In this document: piece by piece, positions 15,261 to 22,902 of the stretch
Layout: each line of letters starts with the position of its first letter
Position numbering within the stretch: position 1 is the first letter of the stretch
Assembly (NCBI RefSeq): GCF_049615385.1
Contig: NZ_JBMZFL010000026.1
Strand: one strand, 5' to 3'
DNA length: 23,596 nucleotides
Source of the DNA: Aequoribacter sp049615385
Lineage (GTDB): Bacteria > Pseudomonadota > Gammaproteobacteria > Pseudomonadales > Halieaceae
Program-made: the position numbers and the translations under genes
The notes under the pieces: model-generated
Told to the model about the DNA's origin: nothing
Seen by the model: only the letters and a program-made list of their open reading frames with translations
The model's database searches: none

Positions 15261-15751
15261 TGCGTCGTATCATTTCAATTCTGATGGAAAACGAACCCGG
15301 TGCCTTATCTCGTGTTGTCGGGTTGTTCTCACAACGGGGTTACAATATTGACACCTTAAATGTGGCCGCTACTGAGGACCCCACGCTCTCGCGTCTGACG
15401 GTTACTACGATAGGCGACGACCGCGTGATTGAACAAATCACCAAACAATTGAATAAGCTGGTGGATGTGGTGAAACTCGTTGACTTAAGCGAGGGCACCC
15501 ACGTCGAGCGAGATCTTATGCTGGTCAAAGTACGAGCAGAGGGTGTTGTTCGAGATGAAATTCGCCGCATTACTGAGATCTTCAGAGGACAGATTGTGGA
15601 TGTGGGTCCACAGGTCTTCACCATTCAGTTGACGGGTGCCGCAGAGAAGTTAGATGCGTTTTTGGCGGCGCTCGAAGACGGCTCGATCCTAGAGGTGGTG
15701 CGCTCGGGAGTCGTTGGTATTTCGCGCGGTGAGAAAGTTCTGCGTCTATAA
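15260..15751 (+). CDS. ilvH: Acetolactate synthase, small (regulatory) subunit IlvH
   Basis: Regulatory subunit that activates IlvI and carries feedback inhibition by valine. It has 163 residues, the same as E. coli IlvH. The N-terminal ACT domain (about 1-78) begins MRRIISILMENEPGALSRVV. N11, G14 and S17, positions tied to valine binding in E. coli IlvH, are all present, so feedback control is expected to be intact. The C-terminal domain includes EIFRGQIVDVGP and SGVVGISRGEK. ATG 15260 was chosen over an in-frame codon at 15230 because it matches the family exactly, overlaps the ilvI stop (TAATG) and has GAGAGGA upstream. Followed by a strong terminator. Confidence 0.96.
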   Translation: MRRIISILMENEPGALSRVVGLFSQRGYNIDTLNVAATEDPTLSRLTVTTIGDDRVIEQITKQLNKLVDVVKLVDLSEGTHVERDLMLVKVRAEGVVRDEIRRITEIFRGQIVDVGPQVFTIQLTGAAEKLDAFLAALEDGSILEVVRSGVVGISRGEKVLRL

Positions 15752-15770
15752 CCCCTAAATTCACGGGTAC

Positions 15771-15798
15771 AAAAAAGCCAGCGTAAGCTGGCTTTTTT
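15771..15798. terminator. Bidirectional intrinsic terminator between ilvH and the GH3 gene
   Basis: GCCAGC (15777-15782), GTAA loop, GCTGGC (15787-15792), flanked by six A on the left and six T on the right. It therefore works as a rho-independent terminator on both strands: for ilvIH going right and for the GH3 gene going left (its stop is at 15813). Confidence 0.95.
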
Positions 15799-15812
15799 GT
15801 GGTTGGTTGGTC

Positions 15813-18236
15813 TTAGTGGTTAAAGCTAAGACTTTGCAAGTCGGCGGGGCTTGATGAGGTGCCGACGTATACCAGGTGCTCACCTTTAGGCATAACCCAT
15901 TGGTTGGAAGCTACATCAAACGTTGAAAATGGATGGCTGCTTGCATCGAATTTAATCGAGATTTCTACATTGCGGCTTTCACCCGCTTCTAAAGACACTT
16001 TATCAAACGCAATCAAGCGCTTGGGTGGTTGTTCTTCAGAGGGAATACCTGCGTAAACCTGAACAACTTCAGCACCAGCGCGCGCGCCAATATTTTTGAC
16101 ACTAGCGCGAACCACAATACCTGTGTCAGTAACAGTAAGCTCGGGCTCGGACATCTCAAACTCGGTATATGACAAGCCGTGACCGAAAGGGAAGGCGACG
16201 CAAGAGTTTGTGCCTTGTGGCGTCAAATTGCACTGCCCGCTAATGTTCGCGTCGTACCAGCGATAACCAATGTTAAGACCCTCCAAATACTCTACGGCCC
16301 CTTTGCCGTTAACTTCGATACCGGGGAAATACCGAGCGTCCCCTTTAATTGCATCAAGGAAGCCCATGCCTGAGTAAGGGTAAGTGACAGGGCTTTTAGC
16401 GGACGGATTGACTTCGCCCCACAAGACGTCGGCGACAATGTGTCCATCCTCTTGCCCGGGGAACCAAGCCTCCACGATGGCAGGTCCTGCTGCGCCGATA
16501 ATATCGCTAGATTTCGGCAGGCTGATGCCAGCATTGTTCTTCATGACCAAGGCGGTCTTCGCTGCAATGTTGCCGGACACAGCAAGCACTTGAGAGATCA
16601 TTTCGATGGTGTTGCTGTTGTGCTCTGGGTTTAGCGGTTTGTCGTCGGTGCGAGTGACCGTAGTGATTTGGTTGGGGTGCTCGGTGTACCAGTCGAGAGT
16701 GTCTCCCATGGAGACCACTTCACCCACGCCACTTTCGTTGCTGAGCGTGGCTCGATCGGCGCCCTCCTCAGCAATCGATCCAACCATAATGACAATAGCG
16801 TCTGCACCGCGAATAGCTTGGGCATACTGGGCCAAGTTACTATTATCGTCCTCGATCAGGGCGAGTTCGACTTGGACCGAGGTATTGCCCAGTTCTTTGA
16901 GTACATTTTTGATGCCATCGACGGGCGCAATCGTATAATGCGGCACGACATCTGAGCTGCCACCACCGGCGCCCATCGGTTTTCCTACCATCACGCCCCC
17001 GGCGACTGCTTGCTGAGCGTAGACTTGCGACGCTTTGCCGATCACCAGTACGCTCTGAGTGGAAGTTGCGAACGGTAGAGTCCTGTTATTTTGTAGCAGT
17101 ACCACAGAATTTTGGCCAATGACTCTAGCTTTCTCGCCGCCACCTGCAATATCCATGGGCGTTTGGACAATAGGGCGTTCGAAAATTCCCATTTTAAACA
17201 TTTGCGTGTAGCGTCGCTTTAGAGCAAGGTCGATGTCGCTGACTTCTAACTCGCCGCTGGATAAAGCTGCGTTGAGTTTTTCGGGTGACCAAAACAGAGG
17301 TTGTGGCATCAGATGATCGAGCCCAGCTTTCATCGATTTAGCCGTGCTTTTTACGGCAAAAAAGTCCGATTGAACATAGCCTTCAAAACCCCACATATCG
17401 CGCAGGACGCCGGTCAATAAGGCTTCGTTTTCACACATTTGATGTCCGTTGACATCATTATAAGAGCACATCAAAGAAGCGACTTCACCATCTTTGACCG
17501 CCATTTCAAAAGGCAGGAGGTACAATTCGTGCAACACTTGTGGCGCTACTGTTTGTGAGATGTTCATTCGGTTGGTTTCTTGCTCGTTGGCGGCGTAGTG
17601 CTTAGCCATGGCAATAACACCTTCTGATTGGATCTTTTTGATTTGCGCGGTGGCGATTTTACCGGCTAAATAGGGATCTTCTCCGTTGTATTCAAAATTG
17701 CGGCCCAGTACAGGGTTTCGTGCTAGGTTAACCCCGGGTGCTTCGAAGACTTGCAAAGCGAGCGCTTTTGCCTCGTCGGCAATCACTTGTCCGAAGAGTG
17801 CAGCCATATTTGTGTCAAACGATGCGGCAACTGCCATTGCCGAGGGTAAGGCGGTCGCTTTGGCTGAAGACGGATCCGTATAAGCCGCCCAAAACGGACT
17901 GTTTTCGTTAATGATATTCGCGTCGACGCAGTCATTTTGACCAATACCCACAGGGCCGTTGGTGATTCGCAGGGTGGGTATGCCCAGTTCGGCAATACCG
18001 CGAACATGGCGAGCTCCATAGCAGTGGGGAAGCTCTGGAACGATTTCGGGTACATTACCTACCAACTGCTGCTGTTTTTGTTCTAGAGTCATTGCCTCGA
18101 GCAACAAGTTTGCACGCTCGGAGGGCGTTAGCGTGGTGTCACGCCAGGTTGTTTCCGGGTCTTGGCTTGCAGGGTTACAGGCCATTAAAGTGGCGCTTAA
18201 GCCTATAGCTCCGACTATTTGGGCAAGGTTTTTCAT
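15813..18236 (-). CDS. Glycoside hydrolase family 3 lipoprotein (beta-glucosidase-like)
   Basis: Predicted cell-surface or periplasmic exo-acting beta-glycosidase. From ATG 18236 it has 807 residues and starts with a lipoprotein signal (lipobox LMAC, Cys20; Asn at +2 suggests the outer membrane). The GH3 catalytic domain (about 45-390) shows GVNLARNPVLGRNFEYNGEDPYL (168-190), AKHYAANEQE (211-220) and the nucleophile region GYVQSDFFAV with D291. The second alpha/beta domain (about 410-670) and a C-terminal fibronectin III-like domain (VVQVYAGIP, KRLIAFDKVSLEAGE) complete the usual layout. The exact sugar cannot be read: beta-glucan, cello- or laminari-oligosaccharides are plausible. Upstream in-frame codons to 18362 are rejected because they would bury the lipoprotein signal. 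It lies between ilvIH and ilvC with its own terminator and probably its own promoter. Confidence 0.93.
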   Translation of the reverse strand: MKNLAQIVGAIGLSATLMACNPASQDPETTWRDTTLTPSERANLLLEAMTLEQKQQQLVGNVPEIVPELPHCYGARHVRGIAELGIPTLRITNGPVGIGQNDCVDANIINENSPFWAAYTDPSSAKATALPSAMAVAASFDTNMAALFGQVIADEAKALALQVFEAPGVNLARNPVLGRNFEYNGEDPYLAGKIATAQIKKIQSEGVIAMAKHYAANEQETNRMNISQTVAPQVLHELYLLPFEMAVKDGEVASLMCSYNDVNGHQMCENEALLTGVLRDMWGFEGYVQSDFFAVKSTAKSMKAGLDHLMPQPLFWSPEKLNAALSSGELEVSDIDLALKRRYTQMFKMGIFERPIVQTPMDIAGGGEKARVIGQNSVVLLQNNRTLPFATSTQSVLVIGKASQVYAQQAVAGGVMVGKPMGAGGGSSDVVPHYTIAPVDGIKNVLKELGNTSVQVELALIEDDNSNLAQYAQAIRGADAIVIMVGSIAEEGADRATLSNESGVGEVVSMGDTLDWYTEHPNQITTVTRTDDKPLNPEHNSNTIEMISQVLAVSGNIAAKTALVMKNNAGISLPKSSDIIGAAGPAIVEAWFPGQEDGHIVADVLWGEVNPSAKSPVTYPYSGMGFLDAIKGDARYFPGIEVNGKGAVEYLEGLNIGYRWYDANISGQCNLTPQGTNSCVAFPFGHGLSYTEFEMSEPELTVTDTGIVVRASVKNIGARAGAEVVQVYAGIPSEEQPPKRLIAFDKVSLEAGESRNVEISIKFDASSHPFSTFDVASNQWVMPKGEHLVYVGTSSSPADLQSLSFNH

Positions 18237-18287
18237 GGTGAGTTTACTCTTAGTCACGATTCTTGTGCTCTTTGGCGTTGAGTAGGC

Positions 18288-18316
18288 ATGGTAGCGTAAA
18301 AAACCCACTTTGGTAA
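18288..18316 (-). promoter_or_regulatory. Candidate promoter of the GH3 gene
   Basis: On the minus strand, TTACCA (18316-18311), 17 bases, then TACCAT (18293-18288), each 4 of 6 to consensus. The start would fall near 18281, about 45 bases before ATG 18236. It lies downstream of the ilvC terminator, so the GH3 gene would be a separate unit. No sugar-regulator operator was recognised nearby. Confidence 0.4.
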
Positions 18317-18422
18317 GACCACTTGACCAGTTCCGTGTTTGTTTGTGGTTTTCATGCCTCATTACTTTATCAGGGCGCGTGGGTAATCTTTAGCGCAGGC
18401 GCTGTTCTTTGCGGCGAACCAT

Positions 18423-18447
18423 AAAAAACCCGGCGTAAGCCGGGTTT
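18423..18447 (-). terminator. Intrinsic terminator of ilvC
   Basis: AACCCGGC (18427-18434), GTAA loop, GCCGGGTT (18439-18446). Six A at 18423-18428 become the U tract on the minus strand. It sits 27 bases after the ilvC stop and insulates the GH3 gene. Its loop and closing GC pairs are the same as in the terminator at 15771-15798. Confidence 0.93.
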
Positions 18448-18473
18448 CCTCAAGGGTCTGCTGAGTCTTCAGC

Positions 18474-19946
18474 TTATGCTAGAGATTTCATGGCGGTCAT
18501 GTAGCCGCGCAGTTTTTTACCTACGACTTCTACTGGGTGATTGCGGATGGCTTCGTTTGCGGCAATGAGTTCACGGTTATCAACCGTATTGTCGCTGCCG
18601 ATACCTTGTCCAATCACATCGATAGTGATTTTGCTCATGAAGTCAGCCAATAGCGGACGGCAGGCGTGGTCGAACAAGTAGCAGCCGTATTCTGCCGTAT
18701 CCGAAATAACAACATTCATCTCGTACAGTTTGCGGCGAGCAATGGTGTTTGCAATGAGTGGTGTTTCGTGAAGTGACTCATAGTACGCTGATTCAGCGAT
18801 AATGCCGGCAGCCACCATGGTTTCAAATGCCAATTCAACACCGGCTTTTACCATCGCGACCATTAAGATGCCCTTGTCATAAAACTCTTGCTCAGAAATT
18901 TCTTGAGTCGTGTTTTCGGCTTTTTCAAAGGCTGTTTCAGCAGTTGCTGCGCGCCATTTTAGTAGGTTGGCGTCATCGTTGTCCCAATCAGCCATCATGG
19001 TAGACGAGAACTCGCCAGTAATAATGTCGTCTTGGTGTTTTTCGTAAAGTGGACGCATGATCTCTTTTAGCTCTTCAGCTAGATAGAAAGCGCGCAATTT
19101 CGCGGGGTTCGATAGGCGATCCATCATATTGGTGATACCGCCTTGCTTCAAACCTTCGGTGATAGTCTCCCAGCCGTATTGAATTAGTTTAGAGGCGTAT
19201 CCTGAGTCGATGCCAGATTCTACCATTTTGTTAAAGCACAAAATTGAACCGGTTTGGAGCATGCCGCACAAGATAGTTTGCTCACCCATTAAGTCTGACT
19301 TGACCTCGGCAATAAATGAGCTCTGCAATACACCTGCACGATGGCCGCCGGTACCTACAGCGTAAGCTTTTGCAAGTTCCAAGCCCTCGCCATTAGGGTC
19401 GTTCTCGGTGTGGACTGCGATGAGCGTGGGTACGCCGAATCCCCGCTTGTACTCTTCGCGGACCTCGGTGCCCGGACACTTTGGTGCAACCATGATTACC
19501 GTGATGTCTTCGCGAATCTGCATGCCTTCTTCAACGATGTTGAAACCGTGCGAGTAAGATAAGCAGGCACCATGTTTCATTAAAGGCATGACTTGCGATA
19601 CAACAGCAGAATGCTGCTTGTCCGGCGTGAGGTTAAGTACCATGTCGGCGGTTGGGATAAGCTCTTCATAGGTGCCGACAGTGAAACCATTATCGGTCGC
19701 ATTTTTCCAGGATTGACGCTTTTCTGCGATCGCTTCTGCGCGCAATGTGTATGAGACGTCCAAGCCGCTGTCACGCAGGTTTAAGCCTTGGTTTAGGCCC
19801 TGTGCGCCGCAGCCGACGATCACCAGTTTTTTGCCTTTGAGCTTTTCAATGCCATCGCTGAATTCACTCGAATCCATAAAGCGGCACTTGCCCAGCTGGG
19901 CGAGTTGTAGGCGGAGGGGAAGGGTATTGAAGTAATTGTTGCGCAC
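18474..19946 (-). CDS. ilvC: Ketol-acid reductoisomerase IlvC (class II, long form)
   Basis: Converts acetolactate or acetohydroxybutyrate into the dihydroxy acids of valine and isoleucine synthesis, with NADPH and Mg. It has 490 residues, so it is the enterobacterial-type long form and not the common 330-residue form. The N-terminus NNYFNTLPLRLQLAQLGKCRFM is almost that of E. coli. GCGAQGLNQG (45-54) is the nucleotide site, H133 (SHGFNI) a conserved active-site His, and D218 and E222 (EVKSDLMGEQ) the metal ligands. The GTG at 19946 has AGAGGA 6 bases upstream. Divergent from ilvY, as in E. coli. It is inverted relative to ilvIH and separated from them by the GH3 gene. Confidence 0.96.
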   Translation of the reverse strand: MRNNYFNTLPLRLQLAQLGKCRFMDSSEFSDGIEKLKGKKLVIVGCGAQGLNQGLNLRDSGLDVSYTLRAEAIAEKRQSWKNATDNGFTVGTYEELIPTADMVLNLTPDKQHSAVVSQVMPLMKHGACLSYSHGFNIVEEGMQIREDITVIMVAPKCPGTEVREEYKRGFGVPTLIAVHTENDPNGEGLELAKAYAVGTGGHRAGVLQSSFIAEVKSDLMGEQTILCGMLQTGSILCFNKMVESGIDSGYASKLIQYGWETITEGLKQGGITNMMDRLSNPAKLRAFYLAEELKEIMRPLYEKHQDDIITGEFSSTMMADWDNDDANLLKWRAATAETAFEKAENTTQEISEQEFYDKGILMVAMVKAGVELAFETMVAAGIIAESAYYESLHETPLIANTIARRKLYEMNVVISDTAEYGCYLFDHACRPLLADFMSKITIDVIGQGIGSDNTVDNRELIAANEAIRNHPVEVVGKKLRGYMTAMKSLA

Positions 19947-19994
19947 GCTAGGTCCTCTTTAATAATAGAATTTTGAGGTGCGTAAGATAAAGTA

Positions 19995-20022
19995 TTTATT
20001 TAATTGCGTAAAACGCTAAAAT
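19995..20022 (+). promoter_or_regulatory. Candidate ilvY promoter
   Basis: TAAAAT (20017-20022) is 5 of 6 to the -10 consensus; TTTATT (19995-20000), 16 bases upstream, is a weak -35. The first dyad (20004-20018) lies in the spacer, so a bound regulator would block it. No equally good promoter for ilvC could be fixed on the other strand, which fits an activator-dependent promoter. Confidence 0.35.
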
Positions 20023-20049
20023 ACCAATACAGTTTTGCAGATTTCGCAA
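20004..20049. promoter_or_regulatory. Two similar dyads in the ilvC-ilvY control region (candidate IlvY operators)
   Basis: TTGC-N7-GCTA (20004-20018) and TTGC-N7-GCAA (20035-20049) share one pattern and begin exactly 31 bp apart, about three helical turns. The first contains the perfect GCGT-AAA-ACGC (20006-20016). LysR-type regulators bind such short dyads, usually in pairs, between the regulator and its divergent target; IlvY controls ilvC this way in E. coli. The second dyad ends one base before the ilvY ATG, suggesting autorepression. Confidence 0.6.
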
Positions 20050-20050
20050 T

Positions 20051-20941
20051 ATGGATCGAAAGTCACTTTCAGTGTTTATCAATGTAGCGGCTACCTTAAA
20101 TTTTTCTCGGGTAGCCGAGTTAAATCATATGAGCGTGTCTGCTGTCAGCCGCACTATCGCCCGCTTGGAAGAGGAAGTGGGTGCCGCGTTATTGCAAAGA
20201 GATCGACGCTCAATGCATTTGACGCCAGCAGGTAGAGAGTTCGAACACTTCGCTAAAGAATCAGTGGTGCGTTGGGATGAGATGCGCAGGCTGCTAAGTT
20301 CGCCCGATTATTTGCGCGGTGAACTTAGTTTGTTCTGCTCGGTTACGGCCTCATTAAATGTTATGGGACCAGTGATTGAGGTCTTTCAGTCGCGCTACGA
20401 ACATGTTGATCTGATGTTGCACACAGGCGATCAAGCCGATGGTATATCGCGCGTGCTCAATCGTTCTGACGACTTGGCTGTCAGTGGATATCCCGAGCGC
20501 ATGCCGCAATCGCTGGCCTTTATCGAGCTTATGGAGTCGCCCTTAGTCTTGTGTATTCCCATGCGGGATTGCAGTGTCAGGCAGCAAGTTTTACAGCCCG
20601 GCGTTGACTGGTCTCGGGTGCCGTTTATTCTGCCCGAGAGGGGGGTTTCAAGAGAGTTGTTGGATTTGTGGTTTGCGAATTTGGGAGTTCAGCCTGATGT
20701 CTACGCTCAGGTCGCTGGGCATGAGGCGATTGTCGCTATGGTGAGTCTTGGCTTGGGCGTTGGTGTAGTACCCAAATTGGTTCACGACGGTGTGGGCATG
20801 AGTGATCGAGTAGAGCTTATTGCGGGGCCCGGTAATTTACCCGTACTGCCCGTTGGGTTGTGTGCTTTGAAGCAGCGTTTAAAAGATCCCTTGCTCGCAA
20901 CTTTTTGGCAAGTCGCTGCGCAGACCTATAAGGTTGCGTGA
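20051..20941 (+). CDS. ilvY: LysR-type transcriptional regulator IlvY
   Basis: Activator of ilvC that responds to acetolactate/acetohydroxybutyrate, and usually represses itself. It has 296 residues (E. coli 297). N-terminal winged helix-turn-helix at about 1-60: FINVAATLNFSRVAELNHMS then VSAVSRTIARLEEEVGAALLQRD. A linker helix follows, then the LysR substrate domain (about 90-290), with GVDWSRVPFILPERGVSRE and VSLGLGVGVVPKLV. The identity as IlvY, and not another LysR protein, rests on the divergent ilvC, the match in length and the shared dyads. ATG 20051 has no good ribosome site, and the second dyad overlaps its leader. Confidence 0.92.
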   Translation: MDRKSLSVFINVAATLNFSRVAELNHMSVSAVSRTIARLEEEVGAALLQRDRRSMHLTPAGREFEHFAKESVVRWDEMRRLLSSPDYLRGELSLFCSVTASLNVMGPVIEVFQSRYEHVDLMLHTGDQADGISRVLNRSDDLAVSGYPERMPQSLAFIELMESPLVLCIPMRDCSVRQQVLQPGVDWSRVPFILPERGVSRELLDLWFANLGVQPDVYAQVAGHEAIVAMVSLGLGVGVVPKLVHDGVGMSDRVELIAGPGNLPVLPVGLCALKQRLKDPLLATFWQVAAQTYKVA

Positions 20942-20978
20942 TAGCATAGGCAGAGTTGACTAGGAAACGTATTGCATC

Positions 20979-21851
20979 ATGACTAACAAACGCGCGCCCG
21001 ACGCAGACGAAGCCAAAATTCCAGGTTTGGATGCCGATGACCTAGCCGCTCTTGAGCAGTTGGTTGAGGATCACGAAGAGGAGGTGCTTGAGGGTGGTAA
21101 AACGGTCCGTCGACGTGGGGTGTATTTGCTACCCAATTTATTTACCACGGGTGCTTTGTTTGCCGGTTTCTATGCTGTCGTAGCGGCATTGAAGGGCGAT
21201 TTTGAGGCCGCGCCCATCGCGATTTTTTTTGCCATGGTATTTGATGGCCTCGATGGCAGAGTCGCGCGTCTAACGAATACGAGCAGTAAATTCGGCGCGG
21301 AATACGACAGCTTATCCGACATGGTGTCTTTTGGTGTTGCTCCTGCATTGGTCATGTTTAGTTTTGCGCTGCAGGATTTGGGTAAATTTGGCTGGAGTGC
21401 TGCGTTTGTTTACGTTGCCTGCGCCGCACTGCGGCTCGCTCGATTCAATACCAGAATTGATTCTGATGATGGCAACTTTTTCACTGGGCTAGCGAGCCCA
21501 GCGGCGGCGGCGGTAGTTGCCAGCGCCGTTTGGTTGGCGCACGATTTGGGCTATGTGGCTGCGGGCGATGTGCCTAAAGAGCTGGGCGTTCTGCTGGCAA
21601 TCATGACGGCGTTAATGGGGTCAGCGATGGTGGCTAACTTCAAGTATCCCTCATTCAAGGGCTTGGATTTCAGGGGGCGAGTGCCATTTGTCGTTATTTT
21701 TATTATCGTCATTGTCTTTAGTTTGGTGACGCTTCATCCGCCCGCCGTGTTCTTGGCAACGTTTCTGGTCTATGCGCTGTCCTCGCCCGTATTAACCTTG
21801 GTGAAGCGCCTTCGTCCCGTCAAGCCTGTTGATGAAGGTGAGCAAAAGTAG
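20979..21851 (+). CDS. pssA: CDP-diacylglycerol-serine O-phosphatidyltransferase PssA
   Basis: Inner-membrane enzyme that makes phosphatidylserine, the precursor of phosphatidylethanolamine. It carries the CDP-alcohol phosphotransferase motif in full: D92-G-x2-A96-R97-x8-G106-x3-D110-x3-D114 (within FDGLDGRVARL and FGAEYDSLSD). About six to eight hydrophobic segments follow the motif, for example AALRLARFN and FVVIFIIVIVFSLVTL. This is the membrane type II (Bacillus/Pseudomonas) form, not the E. coli PLD-like enzyme. It has 290 residues with an acidic 45-residue N-terminal cytoplasmic extension. AGGA lies 13 bases before the ATG, rather far. It follows ilvY by 37 bases; ilvC-pssA neighbourhood is also known from pseudomonads. 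Confidence 0.95.
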   Translation: MTNKRAPDADEAKIPGLDADDLAALEQLVEDHEEEVLEGGKTVRRRGVYLLPNLFTTGALFAGFYAVVAALKGDFEAAPIAIFFAMVFDGLDGRVARLTNTSSKFGAEYDSLSDMVSFGVAPALVMFSFALQDLGKFGWSAAFVYVACAALRLARFNTRIDSDDGNFFTGLASPAAAAVVASAVWLAHDLGYVAAGDVPKELGVLLAIMTALMGSAMVANFKYPSFKGLDFRGRVPFVVIFIIVIVFSLVTLHPPAVFLATFLVYALSSPVLTLVKRLRPVKPVDEGEQK

Positions 21852-21872
21852 ATTTCAGCTAGGGTGCGCTAT

Positions 21873-22853
21873 ATGGCTAAACAGTTTACTGATCCCACAC
21901 TTCGGTCATCCGATATTACGCCAGAGTCCAGCTATTTTAACCGCAGGCAGTTTATGAAAGGCGCTGTGATTGGTTCGGCGGCTTTGCTGACAGCGCAAAC
22001 GTCAGCGGCCAACACTTCGCAGCTTGTCAGTTTTCCACCTTACACATCAGCCGAAGAATCCGGATGGCCAGTGCAAGCGCCGGATGTGTTGACGCCTTTT
22101 GATGATGTCACTAGCTACAACAATTTTTATGAGTTTGGGATGGATAAATCCGATCCTGCTCGATACGCCTCGGCCATGACCCTTGACCCTTGGTCGATAA
22201 GAGTCAGCAGTGATGGTGGGAAAACATCCGATGTGCAATTCGAAGACCTCCTGCGCGCAATGGATATCGAAGAGCGCATTTACCGCCTGCGTTGTGTGGA
22301 GGCGTGGTCCATGGTGATCCCTTGGTTGGGATTTCCGTTGGCGGATTTAGTCCGATGGCTCAGTCCGGAGGGTAGTTACCAGTTTGTTCAATTTCAGACC
22401 CGCTATGTTCGTGCAGAGATGCGTGGAACACGCTCCTTTAGTAGTGTGATCGACTGGCCCTACCAAGAGGCATTGCGGATGGATGAGGCGATGAACCCCT
22501 TATCTTTCATGGCGGTGGGTTTATACGGTAAATCGTTGCTTGCACAAAACGGCGCGCCGCTTCGTCTGGTTGTACCGTGGAAGTATGGCTTTAAAAGCAT
22601 TAAGTCAATTGCGAGCATTCATTTTACCAACCGACAGCCTGAGACTAGCTGGCAATCGATCGCGCCACACGAGTACGGGTTTTATGCTAACGTCAATCCT
22701 GAGGTTGACCATCCCAGATGGTCGCAGCGATTCGAACGGAGATTGCCATCGTCTCTATTCAGTCCAAACCGCATACCCACACAAATGTTTAATGGGTACG
22801 GTGAATATGTCGCCGACCTCTACAAGAACTTGGATCTGAGGCGCTACTATTAA
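21873..22853 (+). CDS. msrP: Periplasmic protein-methionine-sulfoxide reductase, molybdopterin subunit MsrP (YedY)
   Basis: Repairs oxidised methionine in periplasmic proteins, with electrons from MsrQ. A Tat signal is visible: NRRQFMK with twin Arg at 24-25, followed by AVIGSAALLTAQTSAAN. The molybdenum-ligand Cys is C141 (RLRCVEAWSMVIPWLGFPL). YNNFYEFGMDKSDPA, LRLVVPWKYGFKSIKSI and EYGFYANVNPEVDHPRWSQ are near-identical to E. coli YedY. It has 326 residues. ATG 21873 was chosen over in-frame GTG 21864 because AGGG sits 8 bases upstream and the N-terminus then aligns with YedY. It follows pssA by 21 bases and overlaps or abuts msrQ. Confidence 0.96.
   Translation: MAKQFTDPTLRSSDITPESSYFNRRQFMKGAVIGSAALLTAQTSAANTSQLVSFPPYTSAEESGWPVQAPDVLTPFDDVTSYNNFYEFGMDKSDPARYASAMTLDPWSIRVSSDGGKTSDVQFEDLLRAMDIEERIYRLRCVEAWSMVIPWLGFPLADLVRWLSPEGSYQFVQFQTRYVRAEMRGTRSFSSVIDWPYQEALRMDEAMNPLSFMAVGLYGKSLLAQNGAPLRLVVPWKYGFKSIKSIASIHFTNRQPETSWQSIAPHEYGFYANVNPEVDHPRWSQRFERRLPSSLFSPNRIPTQMFNGYGEYVADLYKNLDLRRYY
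22838..22851 (+). promoter_or_regulatory. Possible ribosome site and ATT start of msrQ
   Basis: GAGG (22838-22841), 7 bases, then ATT (22849-22851) in the msrQ frame, overlapping the msrP TAA. ATT is a rare start codon (known from infC). This start would add MNSASVSRLKRGLGAGRW in front of the short form and restore a positively charged cytoplasmic end. Confidence 0.4.
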
Positions 22854-22902
22854 TTCCGCGTCAGTTTCACGGCTTAAGCGAGGGCTTGGGGCCGGTCGTT
22901 GG

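Noticed and set aside
18237..18362. N-terminal extension of the GH3 protein to 18362
   Set aside because: It would put 42 residues before the lipoprotein signal and would cover the candidate promoter.
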